DNA of 64,000 bases from Amycolatopsis balhimycina FH 1894 (GTDB lineage: Bacteria; Actinomycetota; Actinomycetes; Mycobacteriales; Pseudonocardiaceae). The notes under the pieces were generated by a model that ran no database searches, had not been told where the DNA came from, and worked only from the letters and a program-made list of their open reading frames with translations. The stretch spans positions 4,102,868 through 4,166,867 of the forward strand of contig NZ_KB913037.1 in the NCBI RefSeq assembly GCF_000384295.1, in the 5' to 3' direction. The position numbers were made by a program, and so were the translations under genes. Shown in pieces: positions 25,578-35,210 of this stretch. The first letter of the stretch is position 1. The number at the start of each line of letters is the position of its first letter.

Positions 25578-28124
25578 TTATTCAAGGCCGAGGGCGGCGC
25601 GCAGGCGGCCCGGGTCCATGGCGCCCGGGTGGCCGTGGGTGTCCGGGAAGGAGTCGAGGAGGCGGATCAGGTCTCCCCGGCGGGTGGGATCCGCGGCGGC
25701 CTGGCGAGGGGTGTGGCCGGACAGGGCCGGAATGGACTCATCGAGCCACTTCTGCTCGTAGTCGCCGACGAATCGTGCCAGGACCTCCGCCGCCTCCGGA
25801 GAAGTGACGGGAGCCTCCGCCGGAGCCGGACGGCGGGCCGCGTCCTGCGCGGATTCGCGGGATTCGGCGACGACCGTGAGCGTCGGGTCGAGCGTGCGGA
25901 GGATGGCGAGCACGCGGTCGGTGCGGGCTTCGCTGTTGGTGCTCACGATCAGGTCGTGGCCGTCGAGACGAAGGGTGGCCCGGATACGTTCCATACCGTC
26001 ACCAGTGATGTGCTCGTGCCACGTGTCGCCGTCGCGCTCGTATGTCTCGTCCAGCTCGGCGGCGAGCGCCGCCGGGTCGCTGGTCCGCAGGGTGACCTCG
26101 CAGAGCACCAGCGGCTCGCCCTCGGTGTTCTGCAGCACGGGCGGCGCGAACCGCCTGCTCAAGAACGAAATCAGGGTTTCCGGATCAGGCCCGGAGTCCA
26201 GGAGGGCGATGAGCTCGTCGCGCTGGTGCAGGGCGACCGGTTCGATGCCGCCGAAGATCTGCTCGATTTCACCGACCGGCACTACGCGGGCGCAGATCAG
26301 CATGCCCGGCTTGAGCTGCCGGCTGCCCGTCTGCTCCCTGACCTGGTGGACGTCACCCGTTCGGATGTCACGAACTGTGCAGCCTTTGCCGGGACGGACC
26401 TCGTCGATCTCGAACACCGACCGCTCGACGAGCAGCCACTGCCCGGCCAGCGACCGCTCGTCCTCGGGCAGCAAGGCGCCCCTGGTGGCCACGAAGTCGG
26501 CGAACGCGCCACCCTCGAACAGGACCGCGTCCGCGGTCAGCGGGTCCTCCAGGGCTTCGAGCAGGGCGAAGGGGTTGTCGGAGAACTCCGCTCGCGCCTG
26601 CGCGGCCTCCATCATCCCGATCCGCCATGGACCGTCGGCCAGGAACAGGCCCGCCTTCTGGTACAGCCATCCGGCACGCTCGTCGAGCGTCAGCGATTCG
26701 CGGTTGAGGTGGCATTTCTTGTACTTGCGGCCGGACCCGCACCAGCACGGGTCGTTGCGGCCGACGTCGGTGCGGGGCTTGGCCTCGAACCGTGCGAGGA
26801 GCTCGGCAAGGATGTCGTCCGGCGGAGCGTCGGCCCGGCGCAGCAGGGCCAGTCCACGGGCGGCGTCGCCGCGATCGCCCGCGAAGCGGGCCAGTGCGTA
26901 CAGCGCCGGTGCCCACTTCGGATCCATCGACTCGGCGGCCTCGTAGGCCGCCTCGGCCGCGATCACGTCGCCCAGCCGCTCATGAGCCTTGCCGCGCAGC
27001 CACCGCAACGCCGGCCGCGCCGCGCGCGGTGCCATCGGCTCGAGCGACTCGGCGAACAGTCGCAGCGCCGCCGCGGCCCGCGTATCGGCCGGGATCTCCG
27101 CGAGGACCGCCTCGGCGACCGGTACCTCGGCCAGCAGCGGGAGAGCCGCGCCGAACCCGCCCGTGACGACGTCACCGGAGGCCGCGTCCACGATCGCGGT
27201 GACCGCCTCCTCGCCGCCCTCGGAAGCCGCCTCGTGCAGCGCGGCAACCCTCTCGTACTGCTCGAGGATCGCCAAAACCGCGAAACCCGCCTCGTCGTCG
27301 AGGTGATGGCGCCGTGCGATCGCCACCGCGCGGCTGCCCTCCCGCCACTGCCGGAAGTCGAAGGTGGCCGGGGCGAGCCATTCGCCGTCGTACTGCAGTC
27401 CGCAGGCGCTCAGTGCCTCGCTCAACGGCGGCAGCGGCTCGGTGAACAACGCCGGGTCGCTCGCGCATGCCGTCGTGAGTGCGTCATGCAGCTCGATCGG
27501 CCCGCCGGGGACGACGGCCAGCTCGTCTTTCAGCGCGCGGGACAAGGCAGCCAGCCGGTCGGCCGGTGTCTCCTCGCCGGTGGCCGCCTCCAGGTGCAGC
27601 CCGTCTTCGGTGACCCGCACCGCGACGACGTCGCCCTCGGACAGCCCCAGGTCACGGAGACAACCGGGCGGAAGCAGCAGGGCCCCGCCGTCGGCGATCG
27701 CCTCCGGCGGGACACCTCGGTCGGCCAGTGTCTCGCCGTGGAGCTCGGGGAACACGGGGACGACCGGTGAGCCGTCTATCAGCCGCTGGTGCCCGGCGCG
27801 CCGGACCAGCGGCTCGACCAGGGTCAGATCGGATTCGAGGCCGAGGAAACCGTGCTCGGCCTCGGGCGCGGTCAGCCGGTGCGTGAACACCCGGCCATTC
27901 AGCAGCGCGGGCACGGACGCCCACCGGTCGTCGGAGAGCGTCGTCAACAACCCGTCGCCTTCGTCCAACGCGTCGATCAGGTCGTCCAGTTCGTCATCCA
28001 GCGGCACCCCACGCTCGCGCAGGGCGGAGACGAGCTGTTCCTCGGTCATCGGCCCGCGTTCGGCCAGGACAGCGGCGATCACGTCGACGAGGGGCGTATC
28101 CGCGGTGCGAGAAGTACCAGCCAC
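25578..28124 (-). CDS. SEC-C motif and TPR-like large protein
   Basis: An 848-aa soluble protein. The N-terminus (about 1-60, VLAERGPMTEEQLVSALRERG) looks like a winged helix. A helical repeat region (about 330-450, including WLRGKAHERLGDVIAAEAAYE) resembles TPRs, and a SEC-C zinc motif CWCGSGRKYKKCHL sits near 455-475. The C-terminal half contains a beta-rich domain around KGCTVRDIRTG. SEC-C modules occur in SecA and in many proteins tied to nucleic-acid or protein quality control. GTG 28124 lacks a clear ribosome-binding site. It follows the SNF2 gene by 53 bp. Confidence 0.75.
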   Translation of the reverse strand: MAGTSRTADTPLVDVIAAVLAERGPMTEEQLVSALRERGVPLDDELDDLIDALDEGDGLLTTLSDDRWASVPALLNGRVFTHRLTAPEAEHGFLGLESDLTLVEPLVRRAGHQRLIDGSPVVPVFPELHGETLADRGVPPEAIADGGALLLPPGCLRDLGLSEGDVVAVRVTEDGLHLEAATGEETPADRLAALSRALKDELAVVPGGPIELHDALTTACASDPALFTEPLPPLSEALSACGLQYDGEWLAPATFDFRQWREGSRAVAIARRHHLDDEAGFAVLAILEQYERVAALHEAASEGGEEAVTAIVDAASGDVVTGGFGAALPLLAEVPVAEAVLAEIPADTRAAAALRLFAESLEPMAPRAARPALRWLRGKAHERLGDVIAAEAAYEAAESMDPKWAPALYALARFAGDRGDAARGLALLRRADAPPDDILAELLARFEAKPRTDVGRNDPCWCGSGRKYKKCHLNRESLTLDERAGWLYQKAGLFLADGPWRIGMMEAAQARAEFSDNPFALLEALEDPLTADAVLFEGGAFADFVATRGALLPEDERSLAGQWLLVERSVFEIDEVRPGKGCTVRDIRTGDVHQVREQTGSRQLKPGMLICARVVPVGEIEQIFGGIEPVALHQRDELIALLDSGPDPETLISFLSRRFAPPVLQNTEGEPLVLCEVTLRTSDPAALAAELDETYERDGDTWHEHITGDGMERIRATLRLDGHDLIVSTNSEARTDRVLAILRTLDPTLTVVAESRESAQDAARRPAPAEAPVTSPEAAEVLARFVGDYEQKWLDESIPALSGHTPRQAAADPTRRGDLIRLLDSFPDTHGHPGAMDPGRLRAALGLE

Positions 28125-28177
28125 GGACCAACACAGTACGTGTCTGCCACTCCGCCGCCGTGAAGAGGGCTGACGAC

Positions 28178-31100
28178 TCAGCCGAAGAGGCCGCGGATGT
28201 CGTCGGCGTCCAGGCTGCCGCCGAAGGCGTTGCCGTCGTCCATGACTCCGGCGAACAGCGCGGCCTTGCGGGCTTTGAGTTCCATCACCTTCTCTTCGAT
28301 GGTGTCCTTGGCGATCAGCCGGTAGACCATGACGTTGCGGGTCTGGCCGATCCGGTGCGTCCGGTCGACGGCCTGGGCCTCGGTCGCCGGGTTCCACCAC
28401 GGGTCCAGGAGGAAACAGTAGTCCGCCTCGGTGAGGTTGAGCCCGAAGCCACCCGCCTTCAGGCTGATCAGGAACACCGGTGCGGTGCCGCTCCTGAACT
28501 TCTTCACCACCGCGGCCCGGTTCCGGGTTTTGCCGTCGAGATAACAGTATTCGACGCCGGCGTTCTCCAGGTTCCGGCGCACGACGTCGAGGAAGCCGGT
28601 GAACTGGCTGAACACCAGGGCACGATGCCCGCCGTCGACGACGTCCCGCATCTGTTCGAGCAGGGCCTCGATCTTGGCGCTGGGGAGGTTTCCGTGCTTT
28701 TCGTCGATCAGTCCGGGATGCAGGCTGAGCTGGCGCAGCAAGGTCAGCGACCGCAGGATGGTGAAGCGGTTCCGGTTCAGGTCGTCGATCAGGCCGAGCA
28801 CTTTCTGCCGCTCACGCTGCAGGTGAGTCTGGTAGATCTTGCGGTGCCGCGGTGCGAGGTCCACTTCGAGCACCTGTTCCTGCTTCGCCGGCAGGTCCGC
28901 GGCGACCTGTTCTTTGGTGCGGCGTTTGACCAGCGGCTTGATCCGGCGGCGGAACTGGGCGAGCAGGTCGGTATCGTCCTGCTTTTCGATCGGGCGGGCG
29001 TAGTACTCCGCGAATCGGGCCGGGTTGGGGAACAGCCCTGGTGCGGTGATCGACAGCAGCGACCACAGCTCCATCAGGTTGTTCTCCATGGGTGTTCCGG
29101 TGATGGCGAGTTTGAACGACGTCGCGAGCCGGCGCGCGCACTGGTAGATCTTCGACTGGTGGTTCTTGGCGAACTGGGCTTCGTCCATGATCAGGCCCGA
29201 CCACGGCAGCTCGGCGTACTCGTCGAAGTCGAGCCGGAAGAGCGTGTGTGAGGTGACGACGACGTCGGCGCCCGCGATCGTCTCCGCCAGGGTGCTTCCG
29301 CGCCGCCGCATGGTGTCACCGATAGTCACCACGGACAGCTCCGGCGCGAACCGAGCGGACTCGGCCGCCCAGTTCGAGACCACGCTGGTCGGGGCGATGA
29401 TGACGAAGGGAGCCAAATTCCGGTCAGCCCGCTTCGCATGACAGATGAGGGCGAGGGACTGCAGGGTCTTGCCCAAGCCCATGTCGTCGGCGAGGATGCC
29501 GCCGAGCTGGAACTTCCAGAGGAACGCCAGCCATTGGAAGCCTTCCAGCTGATACGGCCGCAGCTCCGCGTTGAGGGTCGCCGGCGGCTTTGCCCGCTCA
29601 TCGCTGTCGATCGAGCGCAGGGCGGCCAGCTGGCGTTTCCAGGCCTTGGCCTGGCGGCCGACGACCCCGAGGGAGGCCAGTTCGTCCCAGAGGCCGACCT
29701 GGTAGCGGCTGATCCGCAGCGAGTCGCCGACCCGGTCCTGCAGGGCGCGGGCTTCCTCGATCAGTTGACGCAGCGTCTGCAGTTCCGGCTTCTCGAGGGA
29801 GAAATACGCGCCATTGTCGAGCAGCAAGTGTGACTGGCCGGTGGCCAACGCCGCGAAAACCGAGGCGAACGGGACGTCCTTGCCCTCGACGCTGATCGTG
29901 ATGCCGAGGTCGAACCAGTCCGTCTCGCCTGCGATGTCGTCGGTCGAAATGCTGACGGACAGCGAGTCGCCGGCCTCGCGATAGTCGGCCGGGCTGCCAC
30001 TGACCTCGACCGCGACGTCGGGCAGGTCGGTCAGCAGGGGCAGCAGCTCGGTGGTGAATCGCATCGTGTCGATGCCGCCGAGGACGCCGCCCGGCGCGTC
30101 GGGCGAGGCCGGATCGACCAGCGCCGGACCGAACTGCTCCGCCGGGAAGTCCAGTCCGGCGAGAATGGCGCGTTCCCGCTCGGGGTCGCGGAAGCCGTCC
30201 TCCGGCCGGGCCGGTGTGAGCGGCGCGCGTACCTGGGATTCGCCGATCTGGTACGCCCATTCCCAGCCGAGCTCCAGCGCGTGACCGTCGTGATAGGACG
30301 CGTTCAGCGTCAACGTCGGAGCGGAGATCTCCGGCGGCACAAAGGATTCGTCGGATGAGACGACCGGGGCGATGTGCCGGAGCCGCGGGTAGTACTCGTC
30401 CCGGAATCGAGAAGATTGTCCGGCGGGGATCTTCAGGGACTGTTCCGCCAGGACCATGCGTTGCAGCTGGGGCGCGGCGGGGGTCGCCAGCCGGGCGAGC
30501 CGGATGCGCCAGAGGCTGGGATCGGCACTTGCCTCGACGTCCGCCCGCTCGGTGCAGACGAGACCGTGGCCGTTCGCGCCGATGAACCGCACCAGGACGA
30601 CGTCGGTGCTCCCTGCCACGGTCAGTGCGGGGGTCACCACGAGCGATCCGGGACGGGTGTCTTCGGTGACGTCCAGGCGCAGCTCGGCGGTGTGGTACGG
30701 CGCCAGGTCGCCGAGCGCTTTCTTCGCGTGTACCAGCCGGATTCCGACAGCTTCCGCTTCGTCGAGCAGCGGCCAGAGCCGGCTGCTCCGGTAGCCGGAC
30801 AGGTCGATCGACTTCATATCCGAGTAGTAGTAGCCCGAGTTCTGATCATGTGACCGGTAGACCGCGTAAAACTCATTGAGCACCCGCAACTGGTCGGCGC
30901 GGTAGCCCTGGTAGGTCAGCGTACCCAGCTTGTTCCAGGCCAGGCTGCCGCCGACCCAGCCCGCCCGGCCCGGCTGCACCAGCCGCGCCGACAGCATCGG
31001 CGTGCGTGCGTTCGATGACAGCGACAGCTCGATCGCCAGCGGAACGGTCTCCTGGCGGTGCGACGCTCCGGCAGGAGGCGATTCGAGGAGGGCTCCGAGA

Positions 31101-31486
31101 GACTGTTCCCAGCTCGGCGGCTTCGCTGCCCGGCCGGCGCTGGTGGCCGGGGCCTGCCGCCGACCAGGCGTGACCGGCGGCTGGTCAGCCCCGATGGTCG
31201 CCAGTACCAGTGCCGCGACGTGTTTGCAGTTGAAGCCGATCGGACAGCTGCATTCGCCGTGCTCGAACCCGTAGGGCAGCCCGTCGACAGACTCGAAGTA
31301 GGCCGACGTCTCGTAGATCTCGCCCCGGCCCAGCACCTTTCCGTGCAGCGCGTTGTCCCGGGAGCTCCATCGGCTGCGGAGAACCGCGTTCCGTCGCGCG
31401 TAGTCGAGGCCCCGGCCGTAGAAAGTGCTGCCCACCACGGCTTCGAGCTCGTCGGGGTCGATATCGAGCGTGGTGACTTTCTCCAT
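28178..31486 (-). CDS. SWIM zinc-finger SNF2-family helicase/ATPase
   Basis: A 1102-aa Swi2/Snf2-type DNA translocase. A SWIM zinc finger lies near the N-terminus (Cys79, Cys81, Cys87, His89: CSCPIGFNCKH). A region of about 500 residues without clear motifs follows, then the ATPase: Walker A DDMGLGKT near 665, MDEAQFAKN (DEAQ instead of DEAH), ITGTPMENN, and in the second RecA lobe FSQFTGFLD, LISLKAGGFGLNLT and RTHRIGQ. Such proteins remodel protein-DNA complexes in repair, transcription or defence. ATG 31486 gives the family-like start, with no strong ribosome-binding site. Confidence 0.9.
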   Translation of the reverse strand: MEKVTTLDIDPDELEAVVGSTFYGRGLDYARRNAVLRSRWSSRDNALHGKVLGRGEIYETSAYFESVDGLPYGFEHGECSCPIGFNCKHVAALVLATIGADQPPVTPGRRQAPATSAGRAAKPPSWEQSLGALLESPPAGASHRQETVPLAIELSLSSNARTPMLSARLVQPGRAGWVGGSLAWNKLGTLTYQGYRADQLRVLNEFYAVYRSHDQNSGYYYSDMKSIDLSGYRSSRLWPLLDEAEAVGIRLVHAKKALGDLAPYHTAELRLDVTEDTRPGSLVVTPALTVAGSTDVVLVRFIGANGHGLVCTERADVEASADPSLWRIRLARLATPAAPQLQRMVLAEQSLKIPAGQSSRFRDEYYPRLRHIAPVVSSDESFVPPEISAPTLTLNASYHDGHALELGWEWAYQIGESQVRAPLTPARPEDGFRDPERERAILAGLDFPAEQFGPALVDPASPDAPGGVLGGIDTMRFTTELLPLLTDLPDVAVEVSGSPADYREAGDSLSVSISTDDIAGETDWFDLGITISVEGKDVPFASVFAALATGQSHLLLDNGAYFSLEKPELQTLRQLIEEARALQDRVGDSLRISRYQVGLWDELASLGVVGRQAKAWKRQLAALRSIDSDERAKPPATLNAELRPYQLEGFQWLAFLWKFQLGGILADDMGLGKTLQSLALICHAKRADRNLAPFVIIAPTSVVSNWAAESARFAPELSVVTIGDTMRRRGSTLAETIAGADVVVTSHTLFRLDFDEYAELPWSGLIMDEAQFAKNHQSKIYQCARRLATSFKLAITGTPMENNLMELWSLLSITAPGLFPNPARFAEYYARPIEKQDDTDLLAQFRRRIKPLVKRRTKEQVAADLPAKQEQVLEVDLAPRHRKIYQTHLQRERQKVLGLIDDLNRNRFTILRSLTLLRQLSLHPGLIDEKHGNLPSAKIEALLEQMRDVVDGGHRALVFSQFTGFLDVVRRNLENAGVEYCYLDGKTRNRAAVVKKFRSGTAPVFLISLKAGGFGLNLTEADYCFLLDPWWNPATEAQAVDRTHRIGQTRNVMVYRLIAKDTIEEKVMELKARKAALFAGVMDDGNAFGGSLDADDIRGLFG

Positions 31487-31538
31487 GACGGACAAGGTAA
31501 CGGTCAGCACCGACAAGTTTCGGCCGACATGCCGCGCT

Positions 31539-33497
31539 TCAGGGCGCGTTGCGGCTCGGACCGAACCTTTCGAACATCTCGGCCAGCTCCGCGAGCCCCA
31601 CCCGGTCCGGATGTCCCGAATCGAGGACCGCTTCCGTCAGGTCCGCGAGTTCGGCGCCGGGCAGCGCGTTCAGCATCTGTGCCGCACCTTCCGGCCCGGC
31701 CGCCTCCAGCAGTACGAGGAACTGCTCGGTCATTCCGAGTATGCGTTCCCGGTCATCGATTTCGGCGAGGTCCAGTTCACCGCTGTCGACGAGCACACGC
31801 GTCGCGATCGGGCCCAGGGCCGGATCTGTGCGCAGGTCGTGCAGCAGCGCGTCGCGGTCCGGGAGGGAATTGACGAGGACCTCGAGCATGTCCGACGCCA
31901 GGGTCCGGAACGGACACCCGCGGATGGCGTCCAGCAGGAGGGGAAGGCCGGCCTCCCGGCCACCGTGCGCGGCCAGCCAGCCGGAGATCTCGGCCACGGC
32001 CGTCTCCGGGGTGTAGTGGTCCAGGAGCGTGTTCAGCATGGCGGCGGGAGCGGCGTCGGCGAGATCACCCACCAGAGGCGCGACCCTGCCCTCCCGCAGA
32101 AGCCGCGCCCGGACCGCGCGGCTGGCCAGCGGGGTGAGGGTGACCAGGTCGAGCGCCGGGACGTCGAGCGCGGCCCGCAGCCGGTCCCGCACGTCCGGCG
32201 CGAACCCGGGGTTCTCCGGCACCAGATCCATGCTGAAGATCGGGTCGGGCGGCCCCACGGTCAGCTCGACCGCGCCGAATTCGGCCAGCCTGGCGAGCAG
32301 GCGGCGGAACTCGCTCGCGAGCCCGTCCCGCCAGACCGGCTCGATCGACGGTTCGAGATCGAGGTAGAAGCGTTCGGTACAGGCCCGCCACACGCTTTCG
32401 GCGAGCCGGGCCACGGGAATCGGCTCCGGCATGCCGTAGATCGTGTTGAGCACGTCCGGCAGCACGATGTCGAGGGTCTCGTCGAGCAGTTGCACGTAGC
32501 CGGGCGTCCAGCCGGTCGGCGCGACCAGCAGACCCGGCTCGGGGAGGGCGTCGAACGCCGCCGTCCACAGCGCGAGGGCGTTCTTCACCAGCGGCGCCGC
32601 CTTCGCCACCCGCACCAGCTTGCCCTTGACGACGCGCACGATCCGCGCGCGCTTGGCGAGTTCGAACACGACAGCGAGGTTGGCCAGGTCGGCGCTGCTG
32701 CGAATGCGCTGGACTTCGCCGCCGGACTCCCATTCGAGCACGTCGCCGGTGTCCAGCAGCGACACCAGCTCGCGGGCGTCGGCGAGCTTCAGGTTGCCGG
32801 TGCCGGTCAGCGCACGGCCGTCACCCACCCAGTCGACGAGCTTCCGCAGCTGGGTCACGATCGACGAGCTTTCCGCGGCTTCCGCGAGTTCCGAGTCCGC
32901 CGGCAGCGAGACCGCCGGCTGCGGCAAGGCCCGTCCGGCCTGCTCGATGAAGTGCCGGGCGGCCAGCTCGGCGAGGAGTTCGTCGTCGTAGCCGTGCCGC
33001 CCCTCGCGTGCCTCGGCGAGGAACGCGTTCAACGCGTCCGCGTCCGAGACGTCGACCCCGTTGCGGGCCGCAGTCATCACCCAGTACTTGCCGACGCCGA
33101 AGTTGCGTTCGTCGGCCATCGCGGCCGGGAATTCGGCCGTCGCCTTGGTGACGGCACTCTCGAGATCCACCAGCGGCTCGCCCATGGGATCGGCCAGCCC
33201 GATCTCGTGGAGGTACCGGAGGAACATCCGCAGCGTCTCGGGCACGAGAACCGCGTCGTCGGCGGTGGCCGCGAGCGTGCGCGGCACATGCGACAGCAGG
33301 AAGTCCCGGACCAGCGCGGCGGTCCAATAGGTCAGCCGCCCATCGACCGAGGTGTGCCGGAATTGGAGTGCCGCGACCACGGAGTACGGATCGACCTCAC
33401 GGCCTTGCCCGGCAGCCCAGGTGGCGAAACGCCGGACCAGGAGATCCTCCCCGGCTTCGTAGCCCTCGTGGTCGTCCTGGTCGTAGTAGGTACGCAC
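31539..33497 (-). CDS. Uncharacterised 652-aa protein, helicase neighbour
   Basis: A soluble, mostly helical acidic protein beginning VRTYYDQDDHEGYEAGEDLLV. I recognise no domain; there are no TM helices or catalytic motifs, and the C-terminal half reads like helical repeats (LLREGRVAPLVGDLADAAPA, for example). GTG 33497 has GAGGAA upstream. It lies between DUF397 (13 bp) and the SNF2 gene (52 bp), all on one strand, so it is probably cotranscribed and may be an adaptor of the helicase. Confidence 0.65.
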   Translation of the reverse strand: MRTYYDQDDHEGYEAGEDLLVRRFATWAAGQGREVDPYSVVAALQFRHTSVDGRLTYWTAALVRDFLLSHVPRTLAATADDAVLVPETLRMFLRYLHEIGLADPMGEPLVDLESAVTKATAEFPAAMADERNFGVGKYWVMTAARNGVDVSDADALNAFLAEAREGRHGYDDELLAELAARHFIEQAGRALPQPAVSLPADSELAEAAESSSIVTQLRKLVDWVGDGRALTGTGNLKLADARELVSLLDTGDVLEWESGGEVQRIRSSADLANLAVVFELAKRARIVRVVKGKLVRVAKAAPLVKNALALWTAAFDALPEPGLLVAPTGWTPGYVQLLDETLDIVLPDVLNTIYGMPEPIPVARLAESVWRACTERFYLDLEPSIEPVWRDGLASEFRRLLARLAEFGAVELTVGPPDPIFSMDLVPENPGFAPDVRDRLRAALDVPALDLVTLTPLASRAVRARLLREGRVAPLVGDLADAAPAAMLNTLLDHYTPETAVAEISGWLAAHGGREAGLPLLLDAIRGCPFRTLASDMLEVLVNSLPDRDALLHDLRTDPALGPIATRVLVDSGELDLAEIDDRERILGMTEQFLVLLEAAGPEGAAQMLNALPGAELADLTEAVLDSGHPDRVGLAELAEMFERFGPSRNAP

Positions 33498-33510
33498 CCG
33501 GTTCCTCTCG

Positions 33511-33711
33511 TCAGTCGAATTCGCCGGCCTTGACGCCCTGGATGAACGCCTGCCACTCCGCTGCTGTGAAGTGGTGCGGTGGGAGCGATCGGTCCTTCGT
33601 GTCGCGGATGTAGCGCCCGCCATCCGGGGTCTCCGCCACCTCGACACACTCTCCGCCGTTGCCGTTGCTGTAGCTGCTCTTGCGCCAGTTCAGCGCAGGG
33701 AGGTCAGTCAT
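33511..33711 (-). CDS. DUF397 domain protein
   Basis: A 66-aa DUF397 protein with the signature WRKSSYSNGNGGECVEVA and the ending FTAAEWQAFIQGVKAGEFD. DUF397 proteins of actinomycetes are normally paired with an XRE/DUF5753 regulator, exactly as here (regulator 27 bp upstream). Several such pairs affect development or antibiotic production, probably as antagonist and regulator. Here the pair heads the helicase gene run. Confidence 0.93.
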   Translation of the reverse strand: MTDLPALNWRKSSYSNGNGGECVEVAETPDGGRYIRDTKDRSLPPHHFTAAEWQAFIQGVKAGEFD

Positions 33712-33738
33712 GACCGCCCCTTCCTCTTCGCCCAGGTC

Positions 33739-34578
33739 CTATGTCTCCTGGACGATTTTACGCAGCAGATCTGCGCTTTCCGCAGGTGACAGAGCGGCTC
33801 GCTGCGTCTGCGTGAACACGTCGGTGTAGCGCAGGAGATCGGCGGGACGCTCCAGGTAGAGACTGCCGCGCTCGTTCTCGAGGTAGACGAGATCGATCTC
33901 GTCCATGTCCGGGAACTTCAACATGGTGAACGGGCCACTCATCGCCGGATGCGCGCCCGCGGTGAAGGGGACGATCCGAATCTTGGCGTGCTGCTTCTCG
34001 ATGACCGTGATCAGGTACTCCAACTGAGCCCGCATGACATCAGGGCCGCCGACGCCCCGGCGAACCGCGCCCTCGTTCACCAACGCCGTGACGTCGCGAT
34101 CCTGGAGCCGGAGCTGACGTGCCTGACGAAGATCGACCATCCGGTGCCCGGCCGCCTCGGATGCTTCGGGGTTACTCGCCTGGAAGCAGGCACGGATGTA
34201 ACCCGGTGTCTGGAAGAGGCCGGGCACGAACTCCGATTGGTACGTCAGGATCTGGTCCGCGTCGCTCTCCAGGCTGGCGTAGATCTCGAACCAGTCGCTG
34301 ATCACGTCCGAGTACGACTCCCACCAGCCGCGCTCGCGGGACTCCTCCGCCAGGCGCATCAGCCGATCCGTCTCGGCCTTGCCGGCCTCGTAGATCTCGC
34401 AGAGCCGGTACACGTGGCGGGACATGATCGCGTTGCGGCCGTTCTCGATCCTGGTCAGCGACGGCTGCGCCATGCCCAGCTTCTTCGCCACCACCGACAC
34501 CGTCAGCCCGCGCGCCTCGCGCAGTCGGCGCAGCGTCTTGCCGACATAGCGACGGCGCACACCGGGTCCGGGCGACAC
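33739..34578 (-). CDS. XRE-family HTH regulator with DUF5753 domain
   Basis: A 279-aa regulator: the N-terminal HTH (LREARGLTVSVVAKKLGMAQ, then SLTRIENG) is followed by the DUF5753 ligand-binding-like domain with QSEFVPGLFQTPGYIRA and the AHPAMSGPFTMLKFPD region. GTG 34578 has GAGGAG six bases upstream. It pairs with the adjacent DUF397 gene and may control the downstream SNF2-SEC-C run. The upstream 166 bp is the likely control region for this operon and for the divergent small genes. Confidence 0.92.
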   Translation of the reverse strand: MSPGPGVRRRYVGKTLRRLREARGLTVSVVAKKLGMAQPSLTRIENGRNAIMSRHVYRLCEIYEAGKAETDRLMRLAEESRERGWWESYSDVISDWFEIYASLESDADQILTYQSEFVPGLFQTPGYIRACFQASNPEASEAAGHRMVDLRQARQLRLQDRDVTALVNEGAVRRGVGGPDVMRAQLEYLITVIEKQHAKIRIVPFTAGAHPAMSGPFTMLKFPDMDEIDLVYLENERGSLYLERPADLLRYTDVFTQTQRAALSPAESADLLRKIVQET

Positions 34579-34744
34579 GCAAGCTCCTCTCGTCGCCGCG
34601 AAGCATAGACGGTCTCGCCTGCATCGAAAGAGTGAACCACGGTTGATCGGTGGCGCCTATGTATATACGTGACATACGTTGATCCGGTCCGGCCCTCGTT
34701 CCCGCCCAGGTCCGAGGGCCGGGCCCGACCGGCAGGGAGGCAGG

Positions 34745-34972
34745 ATGAAGATCGCCGGGCACTGGATGGCCGAGGAACTGCGGGCGCCGGACCGACGGCG
34801 GCACTTCGTCCCGCAGGACGCCCGCCCCTGGCACGACGCCGCCGGCGCCGTGATGGGCTGGGTCGCCGACTGTGGCACCGCGTGCATCCCGGCCGGCCGG
34901 CGCTACCTCTCGGAGCTGCGCGACTGCGCCGAGTGCGTCCGGCTGCACCCGGCCCGGACGGGGTGCCGCTGA
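34745..34972 (+). CDS. Small hypothetical protein, 75 aa
   Basis: Begins MKIAGHWMAEELRAPDRRR and contains four cysteines (DCGTACIPAG and DCAECVRL), arranged like a small metal-binding or disulfide protein. GGGAGG upstream supports ATG 34745. It is divergent from the XRE regulator and coupled to the next gene through TGATG. No family assignment is possible. Confidence 0.6.
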   Translation: MKIAGHWMAEELRAPDRRRHFVPQDARPWHDAAGAVMGWVADCGTACIPAGRRYLSELRDCAECVRLHPARTGCR

Positions 34973-35172
34973 TGGACCCGGTCGACCGCGCACTGATCAG
35001 CCGGGTGCAGGAGCTGGCCCGCGGTGTCGACCGCACCGCGCCGCTCAAGCTGTCGCGCGAGCGCAACCCCGACCAGTTCGCCGAGAACCTGCGTGACCTG
35101 GGCCTCGAGTTCGTCGACCTGGGCGTATGCCTGCTCGCCCGGGTCGACGAGCTGGATCGCCGGCGGAGCTGA
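34972..35172 (+). CDS. Small hypothetical protein, 66 aa
   Basis: A helical acidic/basic protein (MDPVDRALISRVQELARGVD), possibly coiled-coil through FAENLRDLGLEFVDLGVCLLARVDEL. It is translationally coupled to the preceding 75-aa gene, so the two probably act together. Function unknown. Confidence 0.55.
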   Translation: MDPVDRALISRVQELARGVDRTAPLKLSRERNPDQFAENLRDLGLEFVDLGVCLLARVDELDRRRS

Positions 35173-35210
35173 CGCCCGACCGGCGCGAGTGCCGGGGATA
35201 ACCTGTCCGC

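Noticed and set aside
25569..27770. A 733-codon plus-strand frame opposite the SEC-C protein
   Set aside because: The minus-strand gene has recognisable SEC-C and TPR-like features; the opposite frame has only Arg/Gly/Val-rich composition.
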